Positions 33,376 through 41,489 of a stretch of DNA of 46,099 bases are shown here, piece by piece. The notes below the pieces were generated by a model. It did not search any database. It saw nothing but the letters and a program-made list of their open reading frames with translations, and was not told the origin of the DNA. The position numbers and the translations under genes were made by a program. Position 1 is the stretch's first letter, and each line of letters begins with the position of its first letter. Origin of the DNA: SAR324 cluster bacterium lautmerah10 (GTDB lineage: Bacteria; SAR324; NAC60-12). The stretch is taken from assembly GCA_001469005.2 (NCBI GenBank), contig LNZD02000012.1, positions 1 through 46,099 of the forward strand, written 5' to 3'.

Positions 33376-33471
33376 GATTATCCTTTCGTTTCATGGGGTC
33401 TGAAACCCTCGGAGCATCCATAGCACCGAAAAACAGACCTAAACTAAACAATGCTCCTTACCAGGAGCCAC

Positions 33472-33510
33472 TTGATGATTATCACGAAATAATGTTCGAA
33501 AAATCATCAA
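33472..33510. repeat. 9-bp inverted repeat between fliG and the cold-shock gene
   Basis: TTGATGATT (33472-33480) and AATCATCAA (33502-33510) flank a 21-base loop eight bases downstream of the fliG stop. A second small hairpin (GCTCC/GGAGC, near 33453-33468) follows. They may end the fliG transcript or shape the cold-shock gene leader. Confidence 0.35.
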
Positions 33511-33517
33511 ACTCTTT

Positions 33518-34528
33518 TTATACCACATCTCCACCGCCTGCACCAGCAATAACAATCGTGCCGTCTTCTTCAAGTTTCTTCACCACTTTGATGATTTTCT
33601 GCTGAGCAGCCTCAACATCTGAAACTTTGACAGGTCCAAGGTTTTCCAAGTCATCGCGGACCATTTCTGCCGCACGGGTTGACATACTGCTGAAAATGAG
33701 TTCCTTAATCGCATCACTTGCAGTTTTCAGGGCAAGAACCATATCGGCCTGGTCGACATCTTTCATGACCGTCTGCATTTGCTTGCTATCAATAAGAGCG
33801 AGATCTTCAAATGTGAACATCAATTCTCGGATCTGTTCAGCAAGGTCCGGATTGGACTCTTCAATGGTTGATAGGATCCTGGTTTCGGTGGCTTTATCAA
33901 CCGAGTTCAGGATTTCTGCAACCGGTTCTATTCCTCCAACTTTTGCGCCTCCACTGCCTGCAGCTTTCATTTCCTCAGTCAACACATCATTCATTTCCTG
34001 AACCACTCCGGGAGGAATGCTTTCCATGACAGCCATTCTATAGACGACATCGGCCTGTACACTTTCTGGTAGGGTCCTTAACACTGTCGAGGCCTGTTCC
34101 AGATTGTTCAAATAAGAAAGAACAAGCGCAATGGTTTGTGGGTGCTCATTACGAATGTAGTTGGAAATCATGACCGGTTCAATGAACCTTAAGGCATCAA
34201 GCCCTGAATCTTCTCCAGTAGCACTGAGGTTGTCGGAAAGTTCTTTGGCCCGGTCCGGACCAACCGCTTTGTTCAGGGCATTTCGGACAAAATCCGGAGA
34301 GGCATTAATGTTGACACCTTCTTCCTGGGTTACCGAATTCCGGTAAAATTCTTCCAGGACGATATCGACTTCTTCCGGAGCGATGTCTGTGAAACGGGTC
34401 ATGAAATACCCTACCTGCTGGATTTCTACTTCTTCCAGGTTTTTCAACACCTCTGCTGCAGCATCCTCTCCCAATGCTAAAAGCAGAATCGCTGCTTTTT
34501 TAGGTCCGGTCAGTTTACCAACACTCAT
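33518..34528 (-). CDS. fliG: Flagellar motor switch protein FliG
   Basis: The 336-residue protein is of normal FliG length. The N-terminal KLTGPKKAAILLLALGED binds FliF. The middle-domain EHPQTIALVLSYL segment (about 130-142) and the GGxx hinge-like AAGSGGAKVGG are present. The C-terminal torque domain includes FTFEDLALIDSKQMQTVMKD and charged residues facing MotA. No other flagellar gene is in the window, so this copy is separated from the usual fliF-fliG-fliH order. Confidence 0.92.
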   Translation of the reverse strand: MSVGKLTGPKKAAILLLALGEDAAAEVLKNLEEVEIQQVGYFMTRFTDIAPEEVDIVLEEFYRNSVTQEEGVNINASPDFVRNALNKAVGPDRAKELSDNLSATGEDSGLDALRFIEPVMISNYIRNEHPQTIALVLSYLNNLEQASTVLRTLPESVQADVVYRMAVMESIPPGVVQEMNDVLTEEMKAAGSGGAKVGGIEPVAEILNSVDKATETRILSTIEESNPDLAEQIRELMFTFEDLALIDSKQMQTVMKDVDQADMVLALKTASDAIKELIFSSMSTRAAEMVRDDLENLGPVKVSDVEAAQQKIIKVVKKLEEDGTIVIAGAGGGDVV

Positions 34529-35000
34529 ACTCTTATCTTAGCTAAGTTCAATTTCGGGACTGGGTCATCCCTGCCAGACTTGCTCTGCTGTTAGGATTTC
34601 CAGACTTGTTCCTTTATGCAATTCCCGTAGCACCATCCATTCTGTGATCAAAAAGAATTCATAAAAAATGATTTTTACCCTCTATTTCCGCTTCCATGCA
34701 GAGGTTTCTTGCATAAGTCACTTTTTTTAGACTTAAATAATAGCTTTATTTAAAGGAATCATAGCTTACAGGAACAAGCTCAGCTTTCCAGTTTCTTTTC
34801 AGAAAAATAAATCTTGGGAGGCATGCCTAACTTGCATGAACTTGTTTTGACTTCTATTCTGTATCAAGTTTTTCTCACCAGGAAAATCCTGAAACAACTT
34901 CAATTTTTCAGATAGCCCGATATCTCTTCCAAATTTTCGTTTTTGGAGGATCCATTCATCCCATTAGCCATTTTTTCTATATTGCTCAAAATCCAGAACC
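34529..35000. other. Divergent intergenic region, fliG to ytoQ
   Basis: These 472 bases hold no convincing gene. A 23-codon minus-strand frame (34636-34565, starting MVLRELHKG) is open and looks faintly coding, but it has no clear ribosome binding site. GGCATGCC is a short palindrome near 34820. No consensus promoter or terminator could be assigned with confidence. Confidence 0.4.
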
Positions 35001-35498
35001 ATGAATGCGAAAAAAGACATACAACAGCAAGCCTTTCAGGAAAATCCATGGAACGTCTATCTCTCTGGAGAAATTCATAGTGACTGGCGAGAACAGATCA
35101 AAGAGGTCTTAAATACCTACCAAGTCCCGATTCAATTTTCCGAACCGAACACAAGTCATAGCGACAGTGACGACTGCGGGAGTATTTTACTCGGCAGTGA
35201 AAGTGATAGCTTTTGGCATGACCATAAGGGTGCAGGGTTGAACAGTATCCGAAGAAGAAAATTGATTCAGGAAGCAGATATTGTTGTTGTACGCTTCGGC
35301 AAAAAATACAAACAGTGGAATGCCGCTTTTGAAGCCGGAATCGCTCACGCCCTGAACAAGTCCTTGATCCTCCTTCACGATGAGGAACATGACCATGCGC
35401 TCAAAGAAATTGATCAATCATCTGCAGCAGTTTGTCGATCTCCCGAACAGGTAGCCGCTGTGATTGCCTATTGTATCAAGGGAATCCTTAAAAACTGA
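35001..35498 (+). CDS. ytoQ: YtoQ family protein
   Basis: The 165-residue protein matches YtoQ from NVYLSGEIHSDWREQIKE onward. It has SDDCGSILLGSESDSFWHDH, then IQEADIVVVRFGKKYKQWNA and AFEAGIAHALNKSLILL. The layout resembles nucleoside 2-deoxyribosyltransferase-like folds, but no activity is established. The C-terminal HDHALKEIDQSSAAV is also conserved. It stands alone, and the T-rich stretch after the stop may end its transcript. Confidence 0.85.
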   Translation: MNAKKDIQQQAFQENPWNVYLSGEIHSDWREQIKEVLNTYQVPIQFSEPNTSHSDSDDCGSILLGSESDSFWHDHKGAGLNSIRRRKLIQEADIVVVRFGKKYKQWNAAFEAGIAHALNKSLILLHDEEHDHALKEIDQSSAAVCRSPEQVAAVIAYCIKGILKN

Positions 35499-35711
35499 TT
35501 CTCAGTTTGCTTAAGTCTAAAGGTCCTTTTTTTGTTTCTTAATCTTTCAATTCAACAAACTAAAAACTCTTTGGCATTAAAGTTGAAACTTATGTTATCA
35601 CTATTGTGAATCATCAATTTTTTAAGGACATATATATTAAGGATCATGATTCAGGATTTTGCCAAGCCGATTCGAGGCACTCAAAACACAAAAAGGGCAT
35701 ATCCACATGGT

Positions 35712-35795
35712 ATGCTAAAATACTTTTTCCTGGTCATCGGATTATCAGTCATATTTTCAGCTTCTTTTTATGCCTTCCAAAACTGGACACATTAA
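35712..35795 (+). CDS. Possible 27-residue membrane peptide
   Basis: ATG to TAA gives 27 codons, nearly all apolar (YFFLVIGLSVIFSASFYAF) and ending NWTH, so it would be a single membrane span. The next ORF's ATG directly follows the TAA. There is no clear ribosome binding site. A GTG-initiated frame over 35606-35815 overlaps it and looks less protein-like. Confidence 0.35.
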   Translation: MLKYFFLVIGLSVIFSASFYAFQNWTH

Positions 35796-35948
35796 ATGAA
35801 CAATTCTCCAAGTAAATTCAGTATTCTCTTTTTTCACGGATGGGGATCCCTGCTTTTTTATTTCAGTCGTTTGCTGAAGCAAGCTAGCCAACTAATGACG
35901 TGGAACCAATCTCTGGAACAAGAAACAATCGAAACAAATCCGGTTTAA
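35796..35948 (+). CDS. Possible 50-residue protein
   Basis: ATG to TAA gives 50 codons, starting right at the previous stop. One aromatic and apolar stretch (ILFFHGWGSLLFYFSRLL) is followed by a polar tail rich in Gln and Glu. It may be a membrane-associated mini-protein coupled to the preceding one. No family is recognised. Confidence 0.35.
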   Translation: MNNSPSKFSILFFHGWGSLLFYFSRLLKQASQLMTWNQSLEQETIETNPV

Positions 35949-35995
35949 AAATTACCAGAAACACTATATTCATGGCCTGGAGTATAGAACCATAG

Positions 35996-36382
35996 ATGGA
36001 ACTTGATGAGCCTCAAGCACTGGTTCACTTGCTCTGGTTGGGCGCTTCTGTGGACAAAGAAATTGCAGATTCAGAGCGTGAATACATTCAAAAGGTCTGC
36101 AGTCATGAAAAAATCCCCTTAAAGTTGGAAGAACTTGAGAAACATCATGAAAACAACCAGTTCGACCAAATCTATCAAGAGTGTGTTTTCACTTTCAAAG
36201 AATTACCTTTGGATGATCGATTAAAAGCCGTGGTTTATCTTTTTGAAATGCTGCTTTCCGATGAACTTTTTTTGGATGAAGAAGATCATTTTTTCAGGAA
36301 AGTACTTAGAGATTTTAATATTTCTGAAGAACAATTCCGTCATGCTCCTGCAGTGTTTTTGAATCAGCCTCATGTATTTTGA
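35996..36382 (+). CDS. TerB-like helical protein
   Basis: The 128-residue protein is all-helical and acidic. ALVHLLWLGASVDKEIADSE followed by REYIQKVCSHEKI resembles the first TerB helices, with acidic residues that bind metal in tellurite-resistance TerB. DDRLKAVVYLFEMLLSDELF and DEEDHFFRKVLRDFNISEEQ repeat that pattern. Family membership is likely by pattern only. No other ter genes are nearby. A 90-residue membrane-tailed protein gene follows after 43 bases. Confidence 0.6.
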   Translation: MELDEPQALVHLLWLGASVDKEIADSEREYIQKVCSHEKIPLKLEELEKHHENNQFDQIYQECVFTFKELPLDDRLKAVVYLFEMLLSDELFLDEEDHFFRKVLRDFNISEEQFRHAPAVFLNQPHVF

Positions 36383-36425
36383 ATCACCTGTTTATACAAA
36401 ATACGCTTCGAAGAATTGAATCACC

Positions 36426-36698
36426 ATGACTCAAGCAAATGACTTGGACCACCTGATCAATGAACTGTCTGTAGCGGATCAGGTTCTAAAAACCGTGGAC
36501 AAGGCACAAAAACCTGACCCTGTTGTGGAAAAAGTAGTGGTGGAAAAAATTGTTAATGTTGAGAAACCAATAGCAGTTCACCGGGAAGCTAAACAACAAA
36601 CCTCAGACGATTTGCTGGTTTTTTCTGTCTTTTTCTCATTTTTTGGAATTGAACTATCGGTCCTTGCAGTCACAGGGGTCATTCTAGTGATGATCTGA
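36426..36698 (+). CDS. Small protein with a valine/lysine-rich linker and C-terminal membrane span
   Basis: This 90-residue protein is of unknown family. The N-terminal half is soluble and acidic. Residues about 30-52 are a repetitive stretch (PDPVVEKVVVEKIVNVEKP). The last 25 residues are one apolar span (FFSFFGIELSVLAVTGVIL) that would tail-anchor it. It probably shares a transcript with the TerB-like gene. Confidence 0.55.
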   Translation: MTQANDLDHLINELSVADQVLKTVDKAQKPDPVVEKVVVEKIVNVEKPIAVHREAKQQTSDDLLVFSVFFSFFGIELSVLAVTGVILVMI

Positions 36699-36741
36699 AG
36701 AATAAGCTGCCTACAAAAAATAGAACTAAAAACTGAACTTA

Positions 36742-37059
36742 TTAGTTAAGAATAGGTTGAGTTTCCGATTCTATTTCCTCTCCCCCCATCATCATCACTT
36801 CCATCCTCATATTTTGCTCTTGCATTGATTGGAGGAGTTTCTGCAGGTCACTCCCCTGCGAATGAAGTTGGTGTGCTTCCTGATCACTAAACACTTCAAA
36901 CAACAGGAAACCCTTTTCGTCATCGGGTATGGAACAGATGAGGAACTGCTCCATACCACTTTCATTGGCCAAACAGTCTTCACGGTACTGCATGATCATT
37001 TCACGAAAGATTTCTGCATCTCCTTCTAACTGAATCCTGATTGCCACGACAAAACTCAT
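36742..37059 (-). CDS. ABM-like (antibiotic biosynthesis monooxygenase fold) protein, second tandem copy
   Basis: The 105 residues have the ferredoxin-like ABM pattern: a first strand VVAIRIQLEG, a helix with QYREDCLANESGMEQF, then LFEVFSDQEAHQLHSQGSDL before the last strand. The F/Y-x-DQEAHQxH block is typical of quinol monooxygenase YgiN relatives. It is collinear with the neighbouring copy and both end in QPILN or QILN. No substrate is evident. These proteins need no cofactor or bind heme. Confidence 0.7.
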   Translation of the reverse strand: MSFVVAIRIQLEGDAEIFREMIMQYREDCLANESGMEQFLICSIPDDEKGFLLFEVFSDQEAHQLHSQGSDLQKLLQSMQEQNMRMEVMMMGGEEIESETQPILN

Positions 37060-37095
37060 ATTCCTATTTCAATGGATTCTAAAAGAGTATTCGTT

Positions 37096-37413
37096 TTAAT
37101 TTAGGATTTGCCCCGAAGAAGATTCTATTTCCATTCCAGCAACCCACTGTCCCTGAAAACTGAACTCATGGTCTTCCATTTGCTGGAAGAACCACTTGGG
37201 ATCATCTCCCTCTAGGTGAGATTGATGGGCTTCCTGATCTTTGAAGATCTGGGTATAGAGAAAAACATTTTGCTGCTCTAAATGTCTGCAGACATAAAAT
37301 TGTTGCATCCCCGGCTGATTTTCCAGGCACTTGTAACGATACTGGTTAATCAGTCCTTCAATTTTATCGATATCACCCTCCACTACGGCGGTGACATGAA
37401 CCACATAACTCAT
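37096..37413 (-). CDS. ABM-like protein, first tandem copy
   Basis: The 105 residues are the same length as its neighbour and share MSxVV at the start, QYRxxCL, GMxQFxxC, DQEAHQxHxxGxD and the ending EIESxxxxILN. The middle is divergent, so the duplication is old. Gene order and 36-base spacing suggest one transcript. The two may form a heterodimer, since ABM proteins dimerise; that is inference. Confidence 0.7.
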   Translation of the reverse strand: MSYVVHVTAVVEGDIDKIEGLINQYRYKCLENQPGMQQFYVCRHLEQQNVFLYTQIFKDQEAHQSHLEGDDPKWFFQQMEDHEFSFQGQWVAGMEIESSSGQILN

Positions 37414-37497
37414 GAGGACAAGGTATTTTTAAAAGATGTTTTTTGAGCTTCGACGAGGTCAACTATACAACGAAATTCGTCTACAAAATTAGTGTGC

Positions 37498-37725
37498 TTA
37501 TTCTGCTCTTTCCACACTTAACCCTTCTATCTTACTAACAATTTCTTTGTCTAAGTTTTCGGTTTTTAATGCTTTAAGGGTCTCACGGTAGTTATTGATC
37601 AATGTTCGATTGACTTTATGGTGATTGGCCAATTCGTTATAGAGACTCTCATCCATTTTGATTCGAAACTCTAATTCCTCGATTCTTTTTTCAAGTGCAA
37701 TTACTTTTTCTATTTGCTCACTCAT
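37498..37725 (-). CDS. Short coiled-coil protein
   Basis: The 75 residues are almost wholly helical with heptad-like spacing (VIALEKRIEELEFRIKMDE), resembling SlyX-type small coiled-coil proteins, although the SlyX signature is not clear. The second half (NELANHHKVNRTLINNYRET) may be a separate helix. It is located just after the tRNA gene on the same strand. The function is unknown. Confidence 0.5.
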   Translation of the reverse strand: MSEQIEKVIALEKRIEELEFRIKMDESLYNELANHHKVNRTLINNYRETLKALKTENLDKEIVSKIEGLSVERAE

Positions 37726-37741
37726 TGTAATTCGATTTATG

Positions 37742-37818
37742 TGGTGGGCCAGGCAGGACTTGAACCTGCGACCGATCGATTATGAGTCGACTGCTCTAAC
37801 CAACTGAGCTACTGGCCC
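37742..37818 (-). tRNA. tRNA with anticodon CAU, probably tRNA-Ile2 (lysidine)
   Basis: This is a 77-base cloverleaf on the minus strand: acceptor GGGCCAG/CTGGCCC, anticodon loop CTCATAA, T loop TTCAAGT, and encoded CCA. A CAU anticodon can mean elongator Met, initiator Met or Ile2. The GTCGACTCATAATCGAT arm and the GGTCGCAGGTTCAAGTCC stretch resemble known Ile2 genes more than Met genes. If so, TilS would convert the wobble C to lysidine. Confidence 0.85.
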
Positions 37819-37924
37819 TGTTTTGAGACAATAATTTGATTTCCAACCCATTGGATGCTTGTTTCCAAATGGAAAAAATGATTATAAGCCCCATACCTGA
37901 GGCATCAAGACTTTTGGGGAAAGT

Positions 37925-39739
37925 TTATTGTTTCTCGAATGGCGGATCCTTAAGCAATGAAAAATGCAGCATCGGCATTTTCCGCTCAACAGATTGTTCT
38001 AAGAAATAAGCAAGTCTTAGAAGTAAGGATTCCTGCCATGCACCACTCATCAACTGCATTCCAATCGGCAGTCCTTTTCCATCGTAACCAACGGGCAGTG
38101 AGATCGCAGGCAACCCGGTTAGATTGGCCGATGTAATAAAACGCATCAGTTCATTAGTTGCGGCTAAGTCTGATTCACCTGCACCCATGGCATCTTCTGA
38201 AATCATAGGGGCCGTACAGGCCGTCGTTGGTGTGATCAGGGCATCAACCTGCTGAAAGATATTCCGGAAATTGTCAATGGCTTCAGCACGAATTCGTTGG
38301 GCTTTGAGATAATCTTCTCCGCGAAGCAACTTCGCTATTCTCAGGTTGATGAAGTTTTCAAAACATAAGGGGGACTTCCACTGTTCCGAAAACGACTCAA
38401 GAGAAGAACGCATTTCAGTAATGATGGTTATGATAAGAGATAGGTGCACTGCATCCAACTTAGGAATACTGATTTCATGCAAAGTTGCACCAGCTTCTCT
38501 TAGAACCGGAAACATGTTTTTTACAGCGTTTGCCACTTCTGGTTTTGAATGATGGAACCAATCAGGGAACCATCCCAAACGGATGCCTTCCAGTCTGGAT
38601 TCATAAAATCCCTGGAGATGAATCTCAGGTTGCTGCTTGGTCCATTCGTCACTTTCATCAGGGCCGGCAATCTTTACATAACCAGCAGCAACATCTTCAA
38701 CGGTTGCACCGAGAGGCCCCATGGTCGACACACTCCAGGAGAGAGGATCCGTTCCTGAACGGCTGATCCTGCCCCAGGTGGTTTTCAGCCCAACCACCCC
38801 GGACAAACTGGCGGGAATACGGATCGAACCTCCTCCATCCATCCCCAGAGCAAGGGGGCAGATCCCTGAAGCGACTGCTACTGCAGACCCACTACTGGAA
38901 CCACCCGGATAATGATCGGGGTGATGGGGATTTCTGGCAGTACCGCAGTCTGTGTTCAGACCCGTCACTCCCATCCCCAGTTCATGCATACTGCTTTTTC
39001 CAACCATCAAAGCCCCGGCACGGCGCAACCTGGAAACTGCTGTAGAATCCTGTGATGGAGTGGTCTTTGTGTAAAATCTGGTCCCTGCCATGGTTTTATA
39101 AGGCAGAAGATCAATTTCATCTTTGACAGCAACAGGAACCCCGTCCAGAATTCCCAAAGGTTTTCCCTTTTCAAAGCGTTTTGTCGAAATTTCCGCCTGC
39201 TTAAGGATCTCCTTGGAATCCCATTCCACCATCGGTTTCAAAGGCACCGCGCTTTCTTCCATGCTGCGGACCACATCCAAAAACCTTTGAGCGACCTGGG
39301 AAGGAGTGGTGATGCCTTCAAGATAAGCCTGGTGGAAATCAAATACGGTTTCCACTCCTTCCCGTTCAATGGATTTTCTGACCTGACTTTTTGTTGATTT
39401 CTGTGTTTTGGGGCGAATGATTTTTGATGATGCCGAGTGTTTATTCTTTGCAGAATCAAAAAAATCCTGAATTGAATTCAACGCTTCTTTTTTGCTCTGC
39501 TGACGAAAATCTGGATGGACCGGATGCATGAGTGCTTCTCCAGAGGGCCGGCTTTTCCTGAACCTGTAAACCCCCAGTTGCCATAACACAAACCTGCCGA
39601 TCAGTCCCCGAATCAAAGGAATCCGAATCGCAATGGCCAGAGTCTTGAGAGCAACCCTTGCTCCATGAACCGGTCGCAAATCGTATTTTTCAGGAGGTTG
39701 TTTCTGAAAAGACTGAGAGGAAGCAGTTGGCGGGGTCAT
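37925..39739 (-). CDS. Amidase-signature hydrolase with an N-terminal extension
   Basis: The protein has 604 residues from the ATG at 39739; a TTG five codons up is weaker. The Ser-cisSer-Lys triad is Lys206 (GVPVAVKDEI), Ser281 (YPGGSSSGSAVA) and Ser305 (GMDGGGSIRIPAS). Their spacings, 75 and 24, equal those in FAAH. The first 125 residues are an extra region with a hydrophobic stretch (IPLIRGLIGRFVLW) and a basic stretch near 103-125. This may attach the enzyme to the membrane, as in fatty acid amide hydrolase. It is not GatA, given the context and length. The substrate is unknown. Confidence 0.82.
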   Translation of the reverse strand: MTPPTASSQSFQKQPPEKYDLRPVHGARVALKTLAIAIRIPLIRGLIGRFVLWQLGVYRFRKSRPSGEALMHPVHPDFRQQSKKEALNSIQDFFDSAKNKHSASSKIIRPKTQKSTKSQVRKSIEREGVETVFDFHQAYLEGITTPSQVAQRFLDVVRSMEESAVPLKPMVEWDSKEILKQAEISTKRFEKGKPLGILDGVPVAVKDEIDLLPYKTMAGTRFYTKTTPSQDSTAVSRLRRAGALMVGKSSMHELGMGVTGLNTDCGTARNPHHPDHYPGGSSSGSAVAVASGICPLALGMDGGGSIRIPASLSGVVGLKTTWGRISRSGTDPLSWSVSTMGPLGATVEDVAAGYVKIAGPDESDEWTKQQPEIHLQGFYESRLEGIRLGWFPDWFHHSKPEVANAVKNMFPVLREAGATLHEISIPKLDAVHLSLIITIITEMRSSLESFSEQWKSPLCFENFINLRIAKLLRGEDYLKAQRIRAEAIDNFRNIFQQVDALITPTTACTAPMISEDAMGAGESDLAATNELMRFITSANLTGLPAISLPVGYDGKGLPIGMQLMSGAWQESLLLRLAYFLEQSVERKMPMLHFSLLKDPPFEKQ

Positions 39740-39768
39740 TGAATTCAAAATCAAATTGGATTCGGAAG

Positions 39769-40860
39769 TTAAAAAACAAAACGGGCTCCTTCACTTGGTT
39801 TAGGCTCAACCCGGATGATCCCCCCATGGGCCTTGAGGATGCGGTCCGATGTAGCAAGTCCTATCCCACTTCCCTCGGTCTCATGATCCGCCCTCACAAA
39901 AGGCTGAAAAATGTTTTCAAATTCATGATCCGGAATTCCAGGGCCATTGTCATCCACCCAGAATTTCCAGCCGTTTTGTAGCAAACCTCCTCCAAGACTG
40001 ACCCGGACCGGATTTTTCTCTCCGCGGTATTTGATCGCGTTGGCAATCAAATTTTGCCAGACCTGAACCATTCTCACAGGATCACACCAGACTTCCGGGA
40101 AACTGCCCTCTTTTTCAAAATGGACCATGCCTTCATTGACTGCATATTCAAAATTCTGCACGACTGCACTGAGGACTTTGTCCATTGATACCATTTCCTG
40201 CTTCCCTATCACACGTCCTGCCTCCGCGTAATCGAGCATGGTATTGATGAAAGAAAGCAACTTAGTAAAGGTATCCGGGATTCTCTGGAGCATTTCATTC
40301 ATCCCATCATCTTCCAGGATTTCCGGATAATCGTCACGGAGACGGTAAAGAAAGAAATTAAAAAGACTCGCGGCTCCTACAACCGGAGATTTGAGGTCAT
40401 GGCTGACCATGTGGGTGAAATTACTCAGTTCTTTTTTTTGTGCAAGGAGGTCTTGATTAAGATCTCTGACCTGCTGAAAGGCGTGTCGCGTTCTGAGTGC
40501 GGAACGAACCCTGGCAAGAAGGGCTGTTGGTTCCACCGGCTTGACTAGGTAATCTACGGCGCCTGCATCTAAGGCATCCTGGATTCCTGAAACTTCATCA
40601 CGGGCAGTGATCATCAGAACAGGAATTTCCTCAAAAGCTTTGAGGGATTTGATTCTGCGGGTCGTCTCAACACCATCCATCCCCGGCATCATGATGTCCA
40701 TCAGGATACAGTCGGGTTTGATCGCTGATAGCATCTCCAATGCTTCTTCCCCCGATGACGCCCCATGGATATCACACCGAAGTTTGCGAAGATGGTCCTC
40801 TACAACCAGTCGGTTATTTTCCTGATCGTCTACAATTAGAATCTGCTCGCGTGTTGACAT
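39769..40860 (-). CDS. Response-regulator/histidine-kinase fusion
   Basis: The 363 residues have a receiver domain (1-120) with Asp11/12, phospho-acceptor Asp55 in CILMDIMMPG and Lys107 in YLVKPVEP. A short coiled linker leads to a HisKA domain with His154 in MVSHDLKSPV. The HATPase domain has N-box NLIANAIKYRGEK, G1 DDNGPGIPD and G2 EGSGIGLA. No membrane span or sensory domain exists, so it is a cytoplasmic phosphorelay enzyme fed by another kinase. It ends abruptly at ARFVF, shorter than usual but complete enough. Confidence 0.88.
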   Translation of the reverse strand: MSTREQILIVDDQENNRLVVEDHLRKLRCDIHGASSGEEALEMLSAIKPDCILMDIMMPGMDGVETTRRIKSLKAFEEIPVLMITARDEVSGIQDALDAGAVDYLVKPVEPTALLARVRSALRTRHAFQQVRDLNQDLLAQKKELSNFTHMVSHDLKSPVVGAASLFNFFLYRLRDDYPEILEDDGMNEMLQRIPDTFTKLLSFINTMLDYAEAGRVIGKQEMVSMDKVLSAVVQNFEYAVNEGMVHFEKEGSFPEVWCDPVRMVQVWQNLIANAIKYRGEKNPVRVSLGGGLLQNGWKFWVDDNGPGIPDHEFENIFQPFVRADHETEGSGIGLATSDRILKAHGGIIRVEPKPSEGARFVF

Positions 40861-41058
40861 TGGAACTTGATTCCAGATCGATTCCTAAAGATCAGAACCA
40901 TTTTATCATAAAAATGATTTTTCTGACTTCAGCTGAGGTCAGACTTAATTTTTTTGAACCACAATGATTAGACTAATGCAGAGACCGCACGGGAACAATT
41001 CTATTAATCAATTCTGTCCTGAAAATGAAAAATGATGAGGGATAAAAGACCTAAACGA

Positions 41059-41433
41059 TCAGACCGTTTTCTTTACAGAATGCATGGTTTTCACCATGAT
41101 TCCTGCTAAGCCGACTCCGATGATATTGGCTGCGAGATCCATGAAATCACCGTGTCTCCAGGGAATAAGAAGTTGTAAAGCTTCTGTTAAAATGGAAAAA
41201 AGTGCTGCGGCTCCTAATGCCTTTCCAAAATTTCTAAATTTGAAGTTTTTAAATCCTTGTGTGCCCACATTGAGGTAACTGATTGCCAGAATCATAAAAA
41301 TCAGAATATGGGCAATTTTATCTGTCCATAGGGAGTCATCCTGAAGGGGTTCAGGAATTTTCCAGAGTAAGGCAATGAGGATTAAAACACTTAATCCCAG
41401 TGCCAGTTTAAGTTGGATTGAAACCCTAACCAT
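41059..41433 (-). CDS. VanZ-like membrane protein
   Basis: This 124-residue protein has four apolar segments. The WTDKIAHILIFMILAISY segment and the later TEALQLLIPWRHGDFMDLAA with NIIGVGLAG are the conserved VanZ pieces. The family includes a teicoplanin-resistance protein, but most members have unknown roles at the membrane. It lies just downstream of lpd on the same strand, with a 56-base gap, and may be read with it. Confidence 0.8.
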   Translation of the reverse strand: MVRVSIQLKLALGLSVLILIALLWKIPEPLQDDSLWTDKIAHILIFMILAISYLNVGTQGFKNFKFRNFGKALGAAALFSILTEALQLLIPWRHGDFMDLAANIIGVGLAGIMVKTMHSVKKTV

Positions 41434-41489
41434 CGGAATGGCTTCCTGAAGGCGTGGTTTAAAAACGAATGACCTTCAGCAATAAAACG

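Noticed and set aside
35606..35815. GTG-started 69-codon frame
   Set aside because: It has no ribosome binding site and a low-complexity, unbalanced composition; the smaller ATG frames overlapping it look more like proteins.
37742..37818. Calling the CAU tRNA an elongator tRNA-Met
   Set aside because: The anticodon-arm and T-arm sequences look more like tRNA-Ile2, although only a tRNA-type profile could settle it.
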